A stretch of DNA of 64,000 nt from Cereibacter azotoformans (GTDB taxonomy: Bacteria; Pseudomonadota; Alphaproteobacteria; Rhodobacterales; Rhodobacteraceae), in assembly GCA_017599285.1 (NCBI GenBank), contig JAGFXX010000001.1, forward strand, positions 2,942,501 to 3,006,500. The letters run 5' to 3'. A program made the position numbers and the translations under genes. A model generated the notes under the pieces. The model was given only the letters and a program-made list of their open reading frames with translations, was not told the origin of the DNA and made no database searches. Below, piece after piece: positions 23,013 to 33,775 of this stretch (position 1 is the first letter of the stretch; each line of letters opens with the position of its first letter).

Positions 23013-25568
23013 ATGACCGACACGCCGATCCGCCTCGCCGACTACCGCCCCCCCAGCCATCTCGTCGACTCCGTCTCGCTCGTCTTCCGTCTCGCGCCGG
23101 GCGAGACGCGCGTCCTGTCCGAGATCCGGTTCCGGCCGAACCCCGCCCTGCCGGGGCGGCACGACCTGCGCCTCGATGGCGAAGGGCTGAAGCTCGTCTC
23201 GGCTGCGGTCGATGGCGCGCCCGTCACGGCCTCTCCCGACGCAACCGGCCTCACCCTGCCTGCCGGCAGCCTGCCCGGGGGCGCCTTCACCTTCACGGCC
23301 GAGGTCGAGATCGACCCGGCCGCCAATACCGCGCTCGAAGGGCTCTACATGTCGAACGGCATGTATTGCACGCAATGCGAGGCCGAGGGCTTTCGCAAGA
23401 TCACCTTCTATCCCGACCGGCCCGACGTGATGGCGCCGTTCCGCGTGCGGATCGAGAGCGACCTGCCGGTGCTGCTGTCGAACGGCAACGAGGTGGCCTC
23501 GGGTCCCGGCTGGGCGGAGTGGCACGATCCCTGGCCAAAACCCTCCTATCTCTTCGCGCTCGTGGCGGGCGATCTGGTGGCCCACAGCGCGGGCTATACC
23601 ACCATGTCGGGCCGTGACGTGGCCCTGAACATCTGGGTCCGGCCGGGCGACGAGGCCCGCTGCGGCTATGCGATGGACAGCCTGATCCGCTCGATGACAT
23701 GGGACGAGGAGGTCTATGGCCGCGAATACGACCTCGACGTGTTCAACATCGTGGCGGTCGATGATTTCAACATGGGCGCGATGGAGAACAAGGGGCTCAA
23801 CATCTTCAACTCGAAGTATGTGCTGGCCCTGCCCGAGACCGCGACCGACGACGATTTCGCCCGGATCGAGGCGATCATCGCGCACGAATATTTCCACAAC
23901 TGGACGGGCAACCGGGTCACCTGCCGCGACTGGTTCCAGCTGTGCCTGAAGGAAGGCCTGACGGTCTTCCGCGACCAGCAGTTCAGTTCGGACATGCGCT
24001 CGGCCGCCGTGAAGCGGATCGAGGATGTGCTGACGCTGCGCGCGCGCCAGTTCCGTGAGGATGACGGGCCGCTCGCCCACCCCGTCCGCCCCGAGGACTA
24101 TATCGAGATCAACAACTTCTACACCGCCACCGTCTATGAGAAGGGCGCCGAGGTGATCGGGATGCTCAAGCGCCTCGTGGGCGATGAGGCCTATGACCGC
24201 GCGCTCGACCTCTATTTCCAGCGGCACGACGGGCAGGCGGCCACCATCGAGGACTGGCTGACGGTGTTCGAGGATGCCACGGGCCGGGATCTCTCGCAGT
24301 TCAAGCTCTGGTATTCCGAGGCCGGGACGCCGCGCCTCAAGGTCTCGGACCGGTTCGAGGCGGGCCGCTACACGCTGGAGTTCGAGCAGGTGAACCCGCC
24401 GACCCCGGACCAGCCGGTGAAGCGCCCCAAGGTCATCCCGATCGCGGTGGGCCTTCTGAACCCGAACGGCGACGAGGTGGTGCCGACGACCGTTCTCGAG
24501 ATGACCGAGCCGCGCCAGAGCTTCACCTTCGACGGGCTCGCGAGCCGCCCCGTTCCGTCGATCCTGCGCGGTTTCTCGGCGCCCGTGGTGCTGGAGCGCG
24601 AGACCTCGCCCGAGGAGCGCGCCTTCCTGCTCGCGCATGACACCGACCCGTTCAACAAGTGGGAGGCCGGCCGCGCGCTCGCCAAGGACGTGCTGGCGCG
24701 CATGGTGACCGAGGGGGCGCAGCCGGGGCCGGACTGGCTCGATGCGCTGGCGCGGGTGGCGGTGGATGATGCGCTCGACCCCGCCTTCCGGGCTCTGTCC
24801 CTGCGTCTGCCGGGCGAGGATGACATGGCGCACACGCTCCATTCGGCCGGTCATGTGCCCGATCCGGCGCGCATCCATGCCGCGCGCGAGCGGATGGCCG
24901 AGGCGCTGGCCCAGCGGCTCGAGCCGCAGTTGGGGGCGTTGATCGACGCGCTGGCCGAACCCGGACCCTTCTCGCCCGAGGCGCGGGCGGCGGGACGGCG
25001 GGCGCTGCGGCTGGCGGCGCTGGGGCTCGTGACCCGGCGCGACGGGGGGGCGCGCGCCGAGGCCGCCTTCCGTGCGGCCAACAACATGACCGAAGAGGTC
25101 GGCGCGCTGGCCTGCCTGCTCGAGATCGGCCGGGGGCAGGAGGAGCTGGGCCTTTTCGAGACGCGGTGGAGCCGTGACCGTCTGGTGATGGACAAGTGGT
25201 TCGCCCTGCAGATCCTCCATGCGGCGCCCGACCAGACGGGCGCGACGGTCGAGCGGCTGACGACCCATCCCGCCTTCGAATGGAAGAATCCGAACCGCTT
25301 CCGCTCGGTCATCGGGGCGCTTTCGGCCAATCACGCGGGCTTTCACCATGCGTCGGGCGCCGGATACCGGCTGCTTGCGGACTGGCTGATCCGGCTCGAT
25401 CCGCTGAACCCGCAGACGGCGGCACGCATGTCCACCGCCTTCGAGACGCGGGCGCGCTACGATGCGGATCGGCAGGCCATGATGGTGGCCGAACTCGACC
25501 GCATTCTTGCCGCGCCCAGCCTCAGCCGGGATCTGGGCGAGATGGCCGGGCGGATGAGGCGCGGGTGA
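23013..25568 (+). CDS. pepN: Aminopeptidase N (M1 metallopeptidase)
   Basis: An 851-residue zinc aminopeptidase of the proteobacterial PepN type. The substrate motif is GAMENKG, and the zinc site is HEYFHNW with His291 and His295 plus Glu314 in CLKEG, exactly 18 residues apart. The C-terminal Ig-like and superhelical domains (about 430-851) complete the usual length. It removes N-terminal residues from peptides in the cytoplasm. AGGAGA (23002-23007) is five bases before ATG. It diverges from the photolyase gene across 224 bp. Confidence 0.97.
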   Translation: MTDTPIRLADYRPPSHLVDSVSLVFRLAPGETRVLSEIRFRPNPALPGRHDLRLDGEGLKLVSAAVDGAPVTASPDATGLTLPAGSLPGGAFTFTAEVEIDPAANTALEGLYMSNGMYCTQCEAEGFRKITFYPDRPDVMAPFRVRIESDLPVLLSNGNEVASGPGWAEWHDPWPKPSYLFALVAGDLVAHSAGYTTMSGRDVALNIWVRPGDEARCGYAMDSLIRSMTWDEEVYGREYDLDVFNIVAVDDFNMGAMENKGLNIFNSKYVLALPETATDDDFARIEAIIAHEYFHNWTGNRVTCRDWFQLCLKEGLTVFRDQQFSSDMRSAAVKRIEDVLTLRARQFREDDGPLAHPVRPEDYIEINNFYTATVYEKGAEVIGMLKRLVGDEAYDRALDLYFQRHDGQAATIEDWLTVFEDATGRDLSQFKLWYSEAGTPRLKVSDRFEAGRYTLEFEQVNPPTPDQPVKRPKVIPIAVGLLNPNGDEVVPTTVLEMTEPRQSFTFDGLASRPVPSILRGFSAPVVLERETSPEERAFLLAHDTDPFNKWEAGRALAKDVLARMVTEGAQPGPDWLDALARVAVDDALDPAFRALSLRLPGEDDMAHTLHSAGHVPDPARIHAARERMAEALAQRLEPQLGALIDALAEPGPFSPEARAAGRRALRLAALGLVTRRDGGARAEAAFRAANNMTEEVGALACLLEIGRGQEELGLFETRWSRDRLVMDKWFALQILHAAPDQTGATVERLTTHPAFEWKNPNRFRSVIGALSANHAGFHHASGAGYRLLADWLIRLDPLNPQTAARMSTAFETRARYDADRQAMMVAELDRILAAPSLSRDLGEMAGRMRRG

Positions 25569-25595
25569 GGAGGGGAACCTTGGCCCGAAACAGGC

Positions 25596-25660
25596 GTTCT
25601 GACCGGCGGATGACTGCCGAGTGCGAAGGCGCGCAAAGGCCGGCGCTTGCCGGTCAGAAC
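25596..25660. repeat. 12-bp inverted repeat upstream of the acyltransferase
   Basis: GTTCTGACCGGC (25596-25607) and GCCGGTCAGAAC (25649-25660) are perfect 12-bp complements around 41 bp. They lie between the pepN stop and the acyltransferase start. Could be a folded leader or protein-binding dyad; no T-run follows, so a simple terminator is less likely. Confidence 0.6.
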
Positions 25661-25707
25661 GACTCAGCCTCATGTCATGCGAGAGCAGGAGGCCATTGGT
25701 ATCGCTC

Positions 25708-26583
25708 ATGATGCAGTCCCGAATCGATCCGCTCATCGAGGAGCGTGCGCCGTGGCTCTTTTCCGGCCGCCCGCACCATGACTTGTGCCGGCGTCTGCTG
25801 ACGCGGGTCCTGAGCTACGATCGCACCGTCCAGATCGGCGAGACGTTGAAGGACGACCCCGCACCCGAGATCATGCGCCGCGTGGCCGCGATGATCGCGC
25901 GCGATGTCGAGGTGTCCGGGCTCGAGAACCTGCCGCGCAACGGGCCGGCGCTGGTGGTCTGCAACCATCCCACGGGGATTGCCGACGGGATCATCCTGCA
26001 CCGCGCACTGGCGCCCCTGCGGCCTGACCTCTTCTTCTACGCCAACCGCGACATCCTCCGCGTGCTGCCGCAGATGGAGGAGATGATCTGCCCGGTCGAA
26101 TGGCGTCCCGAAAAGCGCAGCCACCAGAAGACGCGCGAGACGATGGATTACACCCGCCGCGCCATCGAGACGGGGCGACTCGGGGTGATCTTTCCGTCGG
26201 GGCGGCTGGCGAAGCGCACCGGACTCAAGCTGATGGAGCGGCCGTGGATGGCCTCGGCCGCGATGATCGCGCGCAAGTTCGACCTGCCCGTGGTGCCGGT
26301 GAACATCCGGGCCCGCAACTCGACGCTCTTCTACCTCTTTGACCTGATCCACCCGACGCTGCGCGACATCACGCTGTTCCATGAGGTGCTGAACAAGCAC
26401 CGCCAGCCGTTCCGCATCACCATGGGCCGCCCCATCCCCGCCGAGCGTCTGCCGGCGAAGTCCGAGGACGGGATCGAGATGCTGCGCGAGGCGACGCTGG
26501 CGCTGGGCGGGCAGCATTCGCCCGCGGTCAGCATCCTGCAGATGACCAGCCTGCGCGGCGCCCTGCGCTACGCACGGGGCTAG
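25708..26583 (+). CDS. PlsC-like acyltransferase
   Basis: A 291-residue protein of the lysophospholipid acyltransferase superfamily. The catalytic block is VVCNHPTGIADGIIL (His and Asp; five residues between them rather than the usual four). A second block, GVIFPSGRLAKRTGLKLMERPWMASAAMIA, matches the EGTRS/phosphate-binding region, and LPVVPVNIRARNS fits block IV. It likely acylates a glycerolipid at the inner membrane. Start choice is uncertain: ATG 25708 has AGGAGG 15 bases upstream, TTG 25696 has it three bases upstream, and ATG 25672 has none. It follows pepN after a 12-bp inverted repeat. Confidence 0.83.
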   Translation: MMQSRIDPLIEERAPWLFSGRPHHDLCRRLLTRVLSYDRTVQIGETLKDDPAPEIMRRVAAMIARDVEVSGLENLPRNGPALVVCNHPTGIADGIILHRALAPLRPDLFFYANRDILRVLPQMEEMICPVEWRPEKRSHQKTRETMDYTRRAIETGRLGVIFPSGRLAKRTGLKLMERPWMASAAMIARKFDLPVVPVNIRARNSTLFYLFDLIHPTLRDITLFHEVLNKHRQPFRITMGRPIPAERLPAKSEDGIEMLREATLALGGQHSPAVSILQMTSLRGALRYARG

Positions 26584-26639
26584 GCACCGCTGCGGCATCC
26601 CCTTGCGCGGCGGCGCGGGATGGCGTTCAACTCGGCGCC

Positions 26640-27743
26640 ATGACCGCACCGCGCTACACCCCGCTCGTCGAGAGCCTGCCCTCCACCGTCCCCTTCGTTG
26701 GCCCCGAAACGCAGGAGCGTGCGCGCGGCCGGCCCTTCCGCGCCCGGCTCGGCGCGAACGAGAGCCTCTTCGGGCCGTCCCCGCGGGCCGTGGCGGCGAT
26801 GACGCTCGCCGCGTCCGAGGTCTGGATGTATGGCGACCCCGAGATGCATGAGTTGCGGGGCGCGATCGCGGCGCATCATGGGGTGGCGCCGGATCAGGTG
26901 ATGGTGGGCGAGGGGATCGACGGCCTCCTTGGCCTGCTGGTCCGGCTGATCGTGGCGCCCGGAGATGCGGTGGTGACCTCTGACGGGGCCTATCCGACCT
27001 TCGCCTTCCACGTCACGGGCTTTGGCGGGAGGCTGCACAAGGTTCCCTATCGCGGCGATCACGAGGATCCCGAGGCTCTCGTGGCCCGCGCCCGTGAGGT
27101 CGGGGCGAAGATCCTCTACCTTGCGAACCCGGACAATCCGATGGGCTCGCACCATCCCGCCGCCGCCATCCGCGCGATGATCGACAACCTGCCCGAGGGG
27201 ACGCTCCTTGCGCTCGACGAAGCCTATGTGGAGCTTGCGCCCGACGGGACGGCCCCGGACATCGACCCCGAGGATCCGCGGGTCATCCGGTTCCGCACCT
27301 TCTCGAAAGGATATGGGCTGGCGGGCCTGCGGGTGGGCTATGCGATCGGCGCGCGCAGCCTGATCGCCGCCTTCGACAAGGTGCGCAACCATTTCGGTGT
27401 TGGGCGGATCGCCCAGGCCGGTGCGCTGGCCGCCATCACCGATCAGGACTGGCTGGTGCAGGTGAGGACGCAGGTAGCCCTCTCACGCGACGAGATCGGC
27501 CGGATCGCACGGTCCTGCGGGCTGGCGCCGCTGCCCTCGGCCACGAACTTCGTCACGATCGATTGCGGACGGGACGGAGCCCACGCGCGTGCCATTCTCC
27601 GCGCATTGGCGGATCGGGACATCTTCGTGCGGATGCCCTTCGTGGCACCCCACGACCGCTGCATCCGCGTGAGTTGCGGCCAGCCCGAGGATCTGGCCGC
27701 CCTGGCCGAGGCCCTGCCGGAAGCGCTCAGCGCGGCAGGATGA
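26640..27743 (+). CDS. HisC-like PLP-dependent aminotransferase
   Basis: A 367-residue fold-type I aminotransferase of the histidinol-phosphate aminotransferase class. The PLP-binding lysine is Lys223 in TFSKGYGLAGLRVGY, with Asn166 (LANPDNPMG), Asp193 (LALDEAYVEL) and the N-terminal LGANESLFGPSP. It converts an amino acid and a keto acid in the cytoplasm; the real substrate cannot be read from the sequence. There are no his genes nearby, so a paralogue acting on another amino acid (for example an aromatic one) is plausible. It starts 57 bp after the acyltransferase gene, in the same direction. Confidence 0.9.
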   Translation: MTAPRYTPLVESLPSTVPFVGPETQERARGRPFRARLGANESLFGPSPRAVAAMTLAASEVWMYGDPEMHELRGAIAAHHGVAPDQVMVGEGIDGLLGLLVRLIVAPGDAVVTSDGAYPTFAFHVTGFGGRLHKVPYRGDHEDPEALVARAREVGAKILYLANPDNPMGSHHPAAAIRAMIDNLPEGTLLALDEAYVELAPDGTAPDIDPEDPRVIRFRTFSKGYGLAGLRVGYAIGARSLIAAFDKVRNHFGVGRIAQAGALAAITDQDWLVQVRTQVALSRDEIGRIARSCGLAPLPSATNFVTIDCGRDGAHARAILRALADRDIFVRMPFVAPHDRCIRVSCGQPEDLAALAEALPEALSAAG

Positions 27744-27756
27744 GGACGCCGGGCGC

Positions 27757-28185
27757 CTATTCGGCCGCCAGCCCGCCGCGTGCCGGGCCAAGCGAAGGCG
27801 CATGTCCCTCCGGGGCCTGAGCGGTCAGCCCTCGCTGGCCCTCGTCCGCGCCGGGCCGGAGGCTCGAGGCGAGCGCGGACGGGGCCGGCGTTCCTTCGGG
27901 GCGGAAGAAGGCCGGCAGGTCCGCCGGAAGCCGGTCCGTTGTCTGGGCCTCCTCGACCACCCGGCGGAAGATGAGCAGGTTCTGGTAGGTGGTCGTCTTG
28001 CCCGTGAAGCCGACCCGTTCCTCGCAGGGGAGCGTCTCGGCGCGCAGATAGTCCCAGCCGTCGCGGCCAAGCTCGTTCATCATCTGCGTGAGCGCATGGG
28101 CAAAGCGGTCGGTGGGCGTCCTGGCCCCCTTCACCTTCTCGCCTTTGCGCGGCGCGGGGACGACCTTGTATTCGAATCGGGGCAT
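27757..28185 (-). CDS. DUF4177 domain protein
   Basis: A 142-residue protein. The N-terminal 75 residues match the DUF4177 pattern: MPRFEYKVVPAPRKG, then LTQMMNELGRDGWDYLRAETLPCEE and TYQNLLIFRR. The rest is a Pro/Ala/Gly-rich disordered tail. Function of the family is unknown. I chose ATG 28185 because the family starts there; a frame to 28263 adds an unrelated Arg/Pro segment. It is convergent with the aminotransferase gene, 13 bp apart. Confidence 0.82.
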   Translation of the reverse strand: MPRFEYKVVPAPRKGEKVKGARTPTDRFAHALTQMMNELGRDGWDYLRAETLPCEERVGFTGKTTTYQNLLIFRRVVEEAQTTDRLPADLPAFFRPEGTPAPSALASSLRPGADEGQRGLTAQAPEGHAPSLGPARGGLAAE

Positions 28186-28323
28186 GATCTGGAATCTCGC
28201 TTGCTGGGGCGAGAATCTAGGGCGGATCCGGCGAGCGCCAAGAGGCAGGGCAGGCGGGGCCACCCTGCCGCGCGGGGAACAGCCGATCCGCCTCGGTCAA
28301 CCCGCGTCGCCCCGCCGAATCCC

Positions 28324-29835
28324 TTACAGGCCGAGCTTCTGCGCCACGATCTGATTGACGGCCGCGGGATTGGCCTTGCCGCCGGTGGCCTTGATGACCT
28401 GGCCGACGAACCAGCCCGCCAGCTTGGGGTTGGCCTTGGCCTTCTCGACCTGCGCGGGATTGGCCGCGATGATCTCGTCCACCGCGGTTTCGATGGCGCC
28501 GGTGTCGGTCACCTGCTTCATGCCGCGGGCCGCCGCCACCTCGGCCGGATCGCCGCCTTCGGTCCAGAGGATCTCGAACAGGTCCTTGGCCATCTTGCCC
28601 GAGATTTCGCCCGTGGCGATCAGGTCCAGCACGCCGCCGAGCTGTGCGGCACTCACCGGCGCCTCGGCAATCGTCAGGCCCTGCTTGTTCAGCCGGCCGA
28701 ACAGTTCGTTGATGACCCAGTTCGCCGCCTGCTTGCCGTCGCGCCCCTTCGCCACCGCCTCGAAGAAGGCGGCCGCTTCCAGTTCGGAGGTCAGCACGTT
28801 GGCGTCGTAATCCGTCACGCCGTAATCGCTCATGAAGCGGGCCTTCTTGGCGTCCGGCAGCTCGGGCATCGAGGTCGCGATCTCGTCCACCCACGCCTGC
28901 TCGATCTCGAGCGGCAGGAGGTCCGGGTCGGGGAAATAGCGGTAATCGTGCGCCTCTTCCTTCGAGCGCATCGAGCGCGTCTCGCCCTTGTCGGGATCGT
29001 AGAGGCGGGTTTCCTGCACCACCTTGCCGCCGTCCTCGAGAATGGCGATCTGGCGCCGCGCCTCATACTCGATCGCCTGCTGGATGAACCGCATCGAGTT
29101 CATGTTCTTGATCTCGCAGCGGGTTCCCAGATGCGAGAAGTCCTGCGTCGCCTGATAGCGCTCGTAGTCGCCGGGGCGGCAGACCGAGACGTTCACGTCC
29201 GCCCGCAGGTTGCCGTTCTGCATGTTGCCGTCGCAGGTGCCGAGGTAGCGCAGGATCTGGCGGAGTTTCGCCACATAGGCCGCCGCCTCTTCGGGGCCGC
29301 GGATGTCGGGGCGGCTGACGATCTCCATCAGGGCCACGCCCGTGCGGTTGAAGTCCACGAAGGAGAGATTCGGGTCCATGTCGTGGATCGACTTGCCGGC
29401 GTCCTGCTCGAGGTGGATGCGCTCGATCCGCACGAGGCGGGCGACGCCCGGGCCCATCTCGACCAGCACCTCGCCCTCGCCCACGATCGGGTGGTAGAGC
29501 TGGCTGATCTGGTAGCCCTGCGGCAGGTCGGGGTAGAAGTAGTTCTTGCGGTCGAAGGCCGAGACCAGGTTGATCTGCGCCTTGAGGCCGAGGCCGGTGC
29601 GCACCGCCTGCGCCACGCAGAAGTCGTTGATCACCGGCAGCATCCCCGGCATCGCGCAATCGACGAAGGACACGTTCGAGTTCGGCTCGGCCCCGAAGGT
29701 GGTCGAGGCGCCCGAGAAGAGCTTGGCGTTCGACGAGACCTGGGCATGGATCTCCATGCCGATCACCAGTTCCCAGTCGTGCTTGGCCCCGGCGATCACC
29801 TTGGGCTTCGGGGTCTCATAGGTCAGGTCGAGCAT
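28324..29835 (-). CDS. gatB: Asp-tRNA(Asn)/Glu-tRNA(Gln) amidotransferase subunit B
   Basis: A 503-residue GatB, the kinase/amidotransferase subunit of GatCAB, which converts Glu-tRNA(Gln) or Asp-tRNA(Asn) to the amidated form. It shows [22 protein letters not shown] at the N-terminus, [15 protein letters not shown], the [13 protein letters not shown] motif, then the C-terminal YqeY-like tRNA-binding domain ending [24 protein letters not shown] is five bases before ATG 29835. gatA and gatC are not in the window. The gltX gene 9 kb away supplies the misacylated Glu-tRNA. Confidence 0.96.
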   Translation of the reverse strand: MLDLTYETPKPKVIAGAKHDWELVIGMEIHAQVSSNAKLFSGASTTFGAEPNSNVSFVDCAMPGMLPVINDFCVAQAVRTGLGLKAQINLVSAFDRKNYFYPDLPQGYQISQLYHPIVGEGEVLVEMGPGVARLVRIERIHLEQDAGKSIHDMDPNLSFVDFNRTGVALMEIVSRPDIRGPEEAAAYVAKLRQILRYLGTCDGNMQNGNLRADVNVSVCRPGDYERYQATQDFSHLGTRCEIKNMNSMRFIQQAIEYEARRQIAILEDGGKVVQETRLYDPDKGETRSMRSKEEAHDYRYFPDPDLLPLEIEQAWVDEIATSMPELPDAKKARFMSDYGVTDYDANVLTSELEAAAFFEAVAKGRDGKQAANWVINELFGRLNKQGLTIAEAPVSAAQLGGVLDLIATGEISGKMAKDLFEILWTEGGDPAEVAAARGMKQVTDTGAIETAVDEIIAANPAQVEKAKANPKLAGWFVGQVIKATGGKANPAAVNQIVAQKLGL

Positions 29836-30002
29836 GGGGCACCTCCGGTCGCTGGGCGTTTCTAGGCGGGGAACTGCCAGAGGGCAAGGGAGGGGGTGGC
29901 GAAGTCTCGCCGACATCAATTGGGCTGGGTTGCCCGAATCCGCTGGTGCCGGGCACAAACCGCGGGCCGCAACGTGAGGCGGTGCAACTCTGAGGTTGAC
30001 GG

Positions 30003-30599
30003 ATGAAGATCCGGATGGTCCTGATCGGTCTGCTGCTCGCCCTGCCGGTTTCCTGTGGCGAAGCGCGGCCCACTTCGGAAGCGCGGAACTTCCTGCCCGC
30101 CATGCGGTGGGACCACCGCCCCGAAGCGAAGATCTGGACCGAGCGGACGCTGCTCGCCGTCGAACAGCGCGACGACTTCCTGACCGACATCGTGCCGCAG
30201 GACATCGGAACCTGGTGCCCCGGCTATCCCGATGCCACGCCCGAGGAGCGTCGCGCCTTCTGGACCGGCATCCTCTCGGCGCTGGCCAAGCATGAGAGCA
30301 CCTGGAACCCCGTGGCCTCGGGCGGGGGCGGGCGCTGGATCGGCCTGACGCAGATCGCGCCCCAGACCGCCCGCGCCTACGGCTGCCGGGCCCAGAGCGC
30401 GGGCGAGTTGAAGGACGGGGCGCTGAACCTGTCCTGCGCGGTGCGGATCGCGGCCAGGCAGGTGGGACGCGACGGAATGGTGGCGGGGAATGGCCGCAAG
30501 GGCCTTGGGCGCGACTGGGCGCCGTTCCGCAGCGCCTCGAAGCGGGCCGAGATGGCCGCATGGACGCGCTCGCAGCCCTACTGCCAGGTGCGGAGCTGA
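30003..30599 (+). CDS. Transglycosylase-like exported protein
   Basis: A 198-residue exported protein. The signal sequence [19 protein letters not shown] looks like a lipoprotein signal (VSCG, Cys19). The mature part contains [11 protein letters not shown], with a Glu placed like the catalytic acid of SLT-type lytic transglycosylases, followed by [22 protein letters not shown], resembling the GLMQI motif. It may cleave peptidoglycan in the periplasm. It diverges from gatB across 167 bp. Substrate and activity are inferred. Confidence 0.82.
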   Translation: MKIRMVLIGLLLALPVSCGEARPTSEARNFLPAMRWDHRPEAKIWTERTLLAVEQRDDFLTDIVPQDIGTWCPGYPDATPEERRAFWTGILSALAKHESTWNPVASGGGGRWIGLTQIAPQTARAYGCRAQSAGELKDGALNLSCAVRIAARQVGRDGMVAGNGRKGLGRDWAPFRSASKRAEMAAWTRSQPYCQVRS

Positions 30600-30610
30600 G
30601 GTCCGGCGGC

Positions 30611-30680
30611 GGGGGGCTGTCTGCCCCCCGGGCCGCGGCATGCCGCGGCCTCCCCCCGAGGATATTTCTTCCAGAGCGAA
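30611..30680. repeat. REP-like element, copy C
   Basis: It contains a GGGGGGC-TGTCT-GCCCCCC hairpin (30611-30629), a perfect 20-bp palindrome GGCCGCGGCATGCCGCGGCC (30631-30650), then CCCCCCGAGGATATTT and CCAGAGCGAA. Its modules match copy B inside the photolyase gene. It lies between the convergent transglycosylase-like gene and valS, and the hairpins may terminate both. Confidence 0.8.
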
Positions 30681-30738
30681 AGCAGGGGCGGCGCGGGCCG
30701 TTCCTGCCGTAGAGGGTGGCGCCCGGAGGCGCCAACGG

Positions 30739-33702
30739 TCAGTCGATTTCGGACAGGCGGGCGAGGGCCGCGGACAGTTTCGCCGCCTCTTCCTCGCCCT
30801 GTTCAAGCCGGGTGCGGGCCTCGTCCACCACCTCTTCCGGCGCGGAGGCGACGAAGGCGGGATTGCCGAGGCGCCCACGCAGGCCGCCGAGATCCTTCTC
30901 GAGCTTTTCGAGCGTCCTGGCGAGGCGGGTGCGTTCGGCGGCGATGTCGATCACGCCCTCGAGCGGAATGGCGAAGCTGCCGCCTTCGACGGCAATGGTC
31001 AGTGCCCCTTTGGGTGCCGTCGCAGTCTCGGTGAAACCCTCGAGGCGGGCAAGGCGCAGGATGAGGGCTTCGTTGCGGGCCAGGGCCGCATGTCCGGCCT
31101 CGTCCAGCGCCAGTTGCAGCACCGGCAGCTTGAGCCCCGCCGGCACGCGCACCTGCGCCCGGGCCGAGCGGATCTCTTCGATGAGCGAGATCACCCAGCT
31201 CATCTCGCGATCGGCCGCGGGATCGACCAGTTCGGCGCCGAAGGACGGCCAGTCGGTGTGGACCAGCATCTTCGAGCGGCTGCCGGTGGTGGCCCACAGC
31301 TCCTCGGTCACGAAGGGCATGATCGGGTGCAGCAGGATCATGCACTGGTCGAGCACCCAGGCCATCGTGGCGCGTGTCTCGGCGGCCGCCTCGGTGTCGA
31401 AGAGCGGCTTGGAAAACTCGACATACCAGTCGCAGACCTTGCCCCAGACGAAGGCATAGAGCGCATTGGCCGCCACGTCGAACCGATAGGCCGCCAGTGC
31501 CGCGTCCACGTCTTCGCGCACGCGCCCCGTTTCGCCGATGATCCAGCGGTTCACGGTGGCGGTGGCCTGCGGCGGGGCGGCCTGGGTTGCGTGACCCTCC
31601 CACACGCCGTTCATCTCGGCGAAGCGGCAGGCGTTCCAGAGCTTGGTGCCGAAGTTGCGGTAGCCCTGGATGCGCGCGGTGGACAGCTTGAGGTCGCGGC
31701 CCATGGCGGCCATCGCCGTCAGGGTAAAGCGCACGGCATCGGCGCCGAACTCGTCGATCAGTTCCAGCGGGTCAAGCACGTTGCCGAGCGACTTCGACAT
31801 CTTCTTGCCCTTCTCGTCCCGCACGAGGGCGTGGACATAGACGGTCTTGAAGGGGACCTCGTTCACCACGGCAAGCTGCATCATCATCATCCGGGCGACC
31901 CAGAAGAAGATGATGTCAAAGCCGGTGATCAGCACGTTGGTCGGGAAATAGCGGCGGAGTTCGTCCGTATCCTCGGGCCAGCCCAGCGTGCCGATCGGCC
32001 AGAGGCCGGAGGAGAACCAGGTGTCGAGCACGTCCGGGTCGCGCCAGACCGGATAGACGAGATGCGTCGGGTCCTCGCTCACGTTGTAGTCGGCGAGCGC
32101 CTGCGCCAGCCGGTCGACGGCCTCGGCGCGGCTCGCGACCTCGACCACGCGCGCATGGTTCAGCGGCGCCGGCAGCGAGGCGAGATCGTCGAGGAACTTC
32201 TCGGACACCGCGTCGAAGTCGAAGGCGCAATGATGCGTGGGCTCGGCATGGTTGAAGGCGCCGTCTTCCAGCAGTTCGAAGATCTCGACCTCGTCGAGCG
32301 TGTCATCGCCGTCGTCGTCGAAGCGGGCGGGCCAGATGTCGAGGCCATACCAGACCGGGATCTGGTGGCCCCACCAGAGCTGGCGCGAGATGCACCAGGG
32401 CTCGATGTTCTCGAGCCAGTGGAAGTAGGTCTTGGCGTCGCGCTCGGGCAGGATCTCGGTCCGGCCGTCGCGCACGGCGTCGATGGCGGGCTGGACGATC
32501 CTGGCCGTGTCCACGAACCACTGGTCGGTCAGCATCGGCTCGATCGCGACCTTCGAGCGGTCGCCGTGCGGGACCATGTGCTTGTCCTGGTCGATGCCGT
32601 CGAGCCAGCCCTGCTCCTCGGCCAGCGCCACGATGCGCTTGCGCGCCTCGTAACGGTCGAGGCCATCCAGCGCCAGCGCCTCCTCGGACGGCGTGCAGCC
32701 TTCGAGGAAGTCGGCGTTCTCGGCGAGGAACATGGCCGCGCGGCCGCTCATCACGTTGATCGCGCGCAGCCCGGTGCGGCTTCCCACGCCCCAGTCGTTG
32801 AAGTCGTGCGCGGGCGTGATCTTTACCGCGCCGGTGCCCTTGGAGGGATCGGCGTAATCGTCGGCCACGATCGGGATGCGGCGGCCGACCAGCGGCAGGA
32901 TGACCTCCTTGCCGATCAGGTGGGCGTAACGTTCGTCGGCGGGGTTCACCGCGATGCCGGTGTCGCCCAGCATCGTCTCGGGGCGGGTGGTGGCGACGGT
33001 CAGATAGTCGCGCTCCTCCCACTCGGTCGCGCGGCCCTCCTCGTCGAAGGCGACCGGGTGGCGGTAGGTCGCGCCATCGGCCAGCGGGTAGCGCAGGCGC
33101 CACATGCTGCCGTTCACCTCGACCTGCTCGACTTCCAGATCCGAAATCGCCGTCTCGAAGTGGGGATCCCAGTTCACCAGCCGCTTGCCGCGGTAGATGA
33201 AGCCCTTTTCGTAGAGGTCCACGAACACCTTCAGCACGGCGCGCTGGAAGTTGGCATCCATCGTGAAGGCGTTGCGCGACCAGTCGCACGAGGCGCCGAG
33301 GCGCTTGAGCTGGTTGACGATCGTGCCGCCCGACTGCTCCTTCCACTCCCAGACCTTCGACAGGAACGCCTCGCGGCCCATCTCGCGGCGGCCCGGCTGG
33401 CCGGCTTTCGCGAGTTCCCGCTCGACCACCATCTGGGTGGCGATGCCGGCATGGTCCTGCCCCGGCTGCCAGAGCGTGTCGAAGCCACGCATCCGGTGCC
33501 AGCGCGTCAGGATGTCCTGCAGCGTGTTGTTGAAGGCGTGACCCATGTGCAGCGACCCCGTCACGTTCGGCGGCGGGATCATGATGCAGAAGGTCTCGGG
33601 CCGCGAGGCATTGGCGCCCGCGCGGAAGGCGCCCGCCTTCTCCCACGTGTCGTAAAGCCGGGCCTCGGCCTCGGCGGCGTTGAAGGTCTTGTCCATCGGC
33701 AT
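30739..33702 (-). CDS. valS: Valyl-tRNA synthetase
   Basis: A 987-residue class I aminoacyl-tRNA synthetase charging tRNA-Val. The HIGH-type motif is [18 protein letters not shown], and the KMSKS loop is [15 protein letters not shown]. The CP1 editing domain ([17 protein letters not shown]) and the C-terminal coiled coil ([23 protein letters not shown]) are present. The start may be ATG 33702 or ATG 33696. It ends beside REP copy C. Confidence 0.97.
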   Translation of the reverse strand: MPMDKTFNAAEAEARLYDTWEKAGAFRAGANASRPETFCIMIPPPNVTGSLHMGHAFNNTLQDILTRWHRMRGFDTLWQPGQDHAGIATQMVVERELAKAGQPGRREMGREAFLSKVWEWKEQSGGTIVNQLKRLGASCDWSRNAFTMDANFQRAVLKVFVDLYEKGFIYRGKRLVNWDPHFETAISDLEVEQVEVNGSMWRLRYPLADGATYRHPVAFDEEGRATEWEERDYLTVATTRPETMLGDTGIAVNPADERYAHLIGKEVILPLVGRRIPIVADDYADPSKGTGAVKITPAHDFNDWGVGSRTGLRAINVMSGRAAMFLAENADFLEGCTPSEEALALDGLDRYEARKRIVALAEEQGWLDGIDQDKHMVPHGDRSKVAIEPMLTDQWFVDTARIVQPAIDAVRDGRTEILPERDAKTYFHWLENIEPWCISRQLWWGHQIPVWYGLDIWPARFDDDGDDTLDEVEIFELLEDGAFNHAEPTHHCAFDFDAVSEKFLDDLASLPAPLNHARVVEVASRAEAVDRLAQALADYNVSEDPTHLVYPVWRDPDVLDTWFSSGLWPIGTLGWPEDTDELRRYFPTNVLITGFDIIFFWVARMMMMQLAVVNEVPFKTVYVHALVRDEKGKKMSKSLGNVLDPLELIDEFGADAVRFTLTAMAAMGRDLKLSTARIQGYRNFGTKLWNACRFAEMNGVWEGHATQAAPPQATATVNRWIIGETGRVREDVDAALAAYRFDVAANALYAFVWGKVCDWYVEFSKPLFDTEAAAETRATMAWVLDQCMILLHPIMPFVTEELWATTGSRSKMLVHTDWPSFGAELVDPAADREMSWVISLIEEIRSARAQVRVPAGLKLPVLQLALDEAGHAALARNEALILRLARLEGFTETATAPKGALTIAVEGGSFAIPLEGVIDIAAERTRLARTLEKLEKDLGGLRGRLGNPAFVASAPEEVVDEARTRLEQGEEEAAKLSAALARLSEID

Positions 33703-33775
33703 GTCGGGCCTCGCAATTCGTTGCGCCCGGTCTATCCAAGCCGCGGCCCGAGGCCAAGCCTCATCGCACCCGCGC

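Noticed and set aside
22902-25736. 944-codon open frame antisense to pepN
   Set aside because: Arg/Gly/His-rich translation with no domains, exactly antisense to a well-supported pepN; a by-product of high GC.
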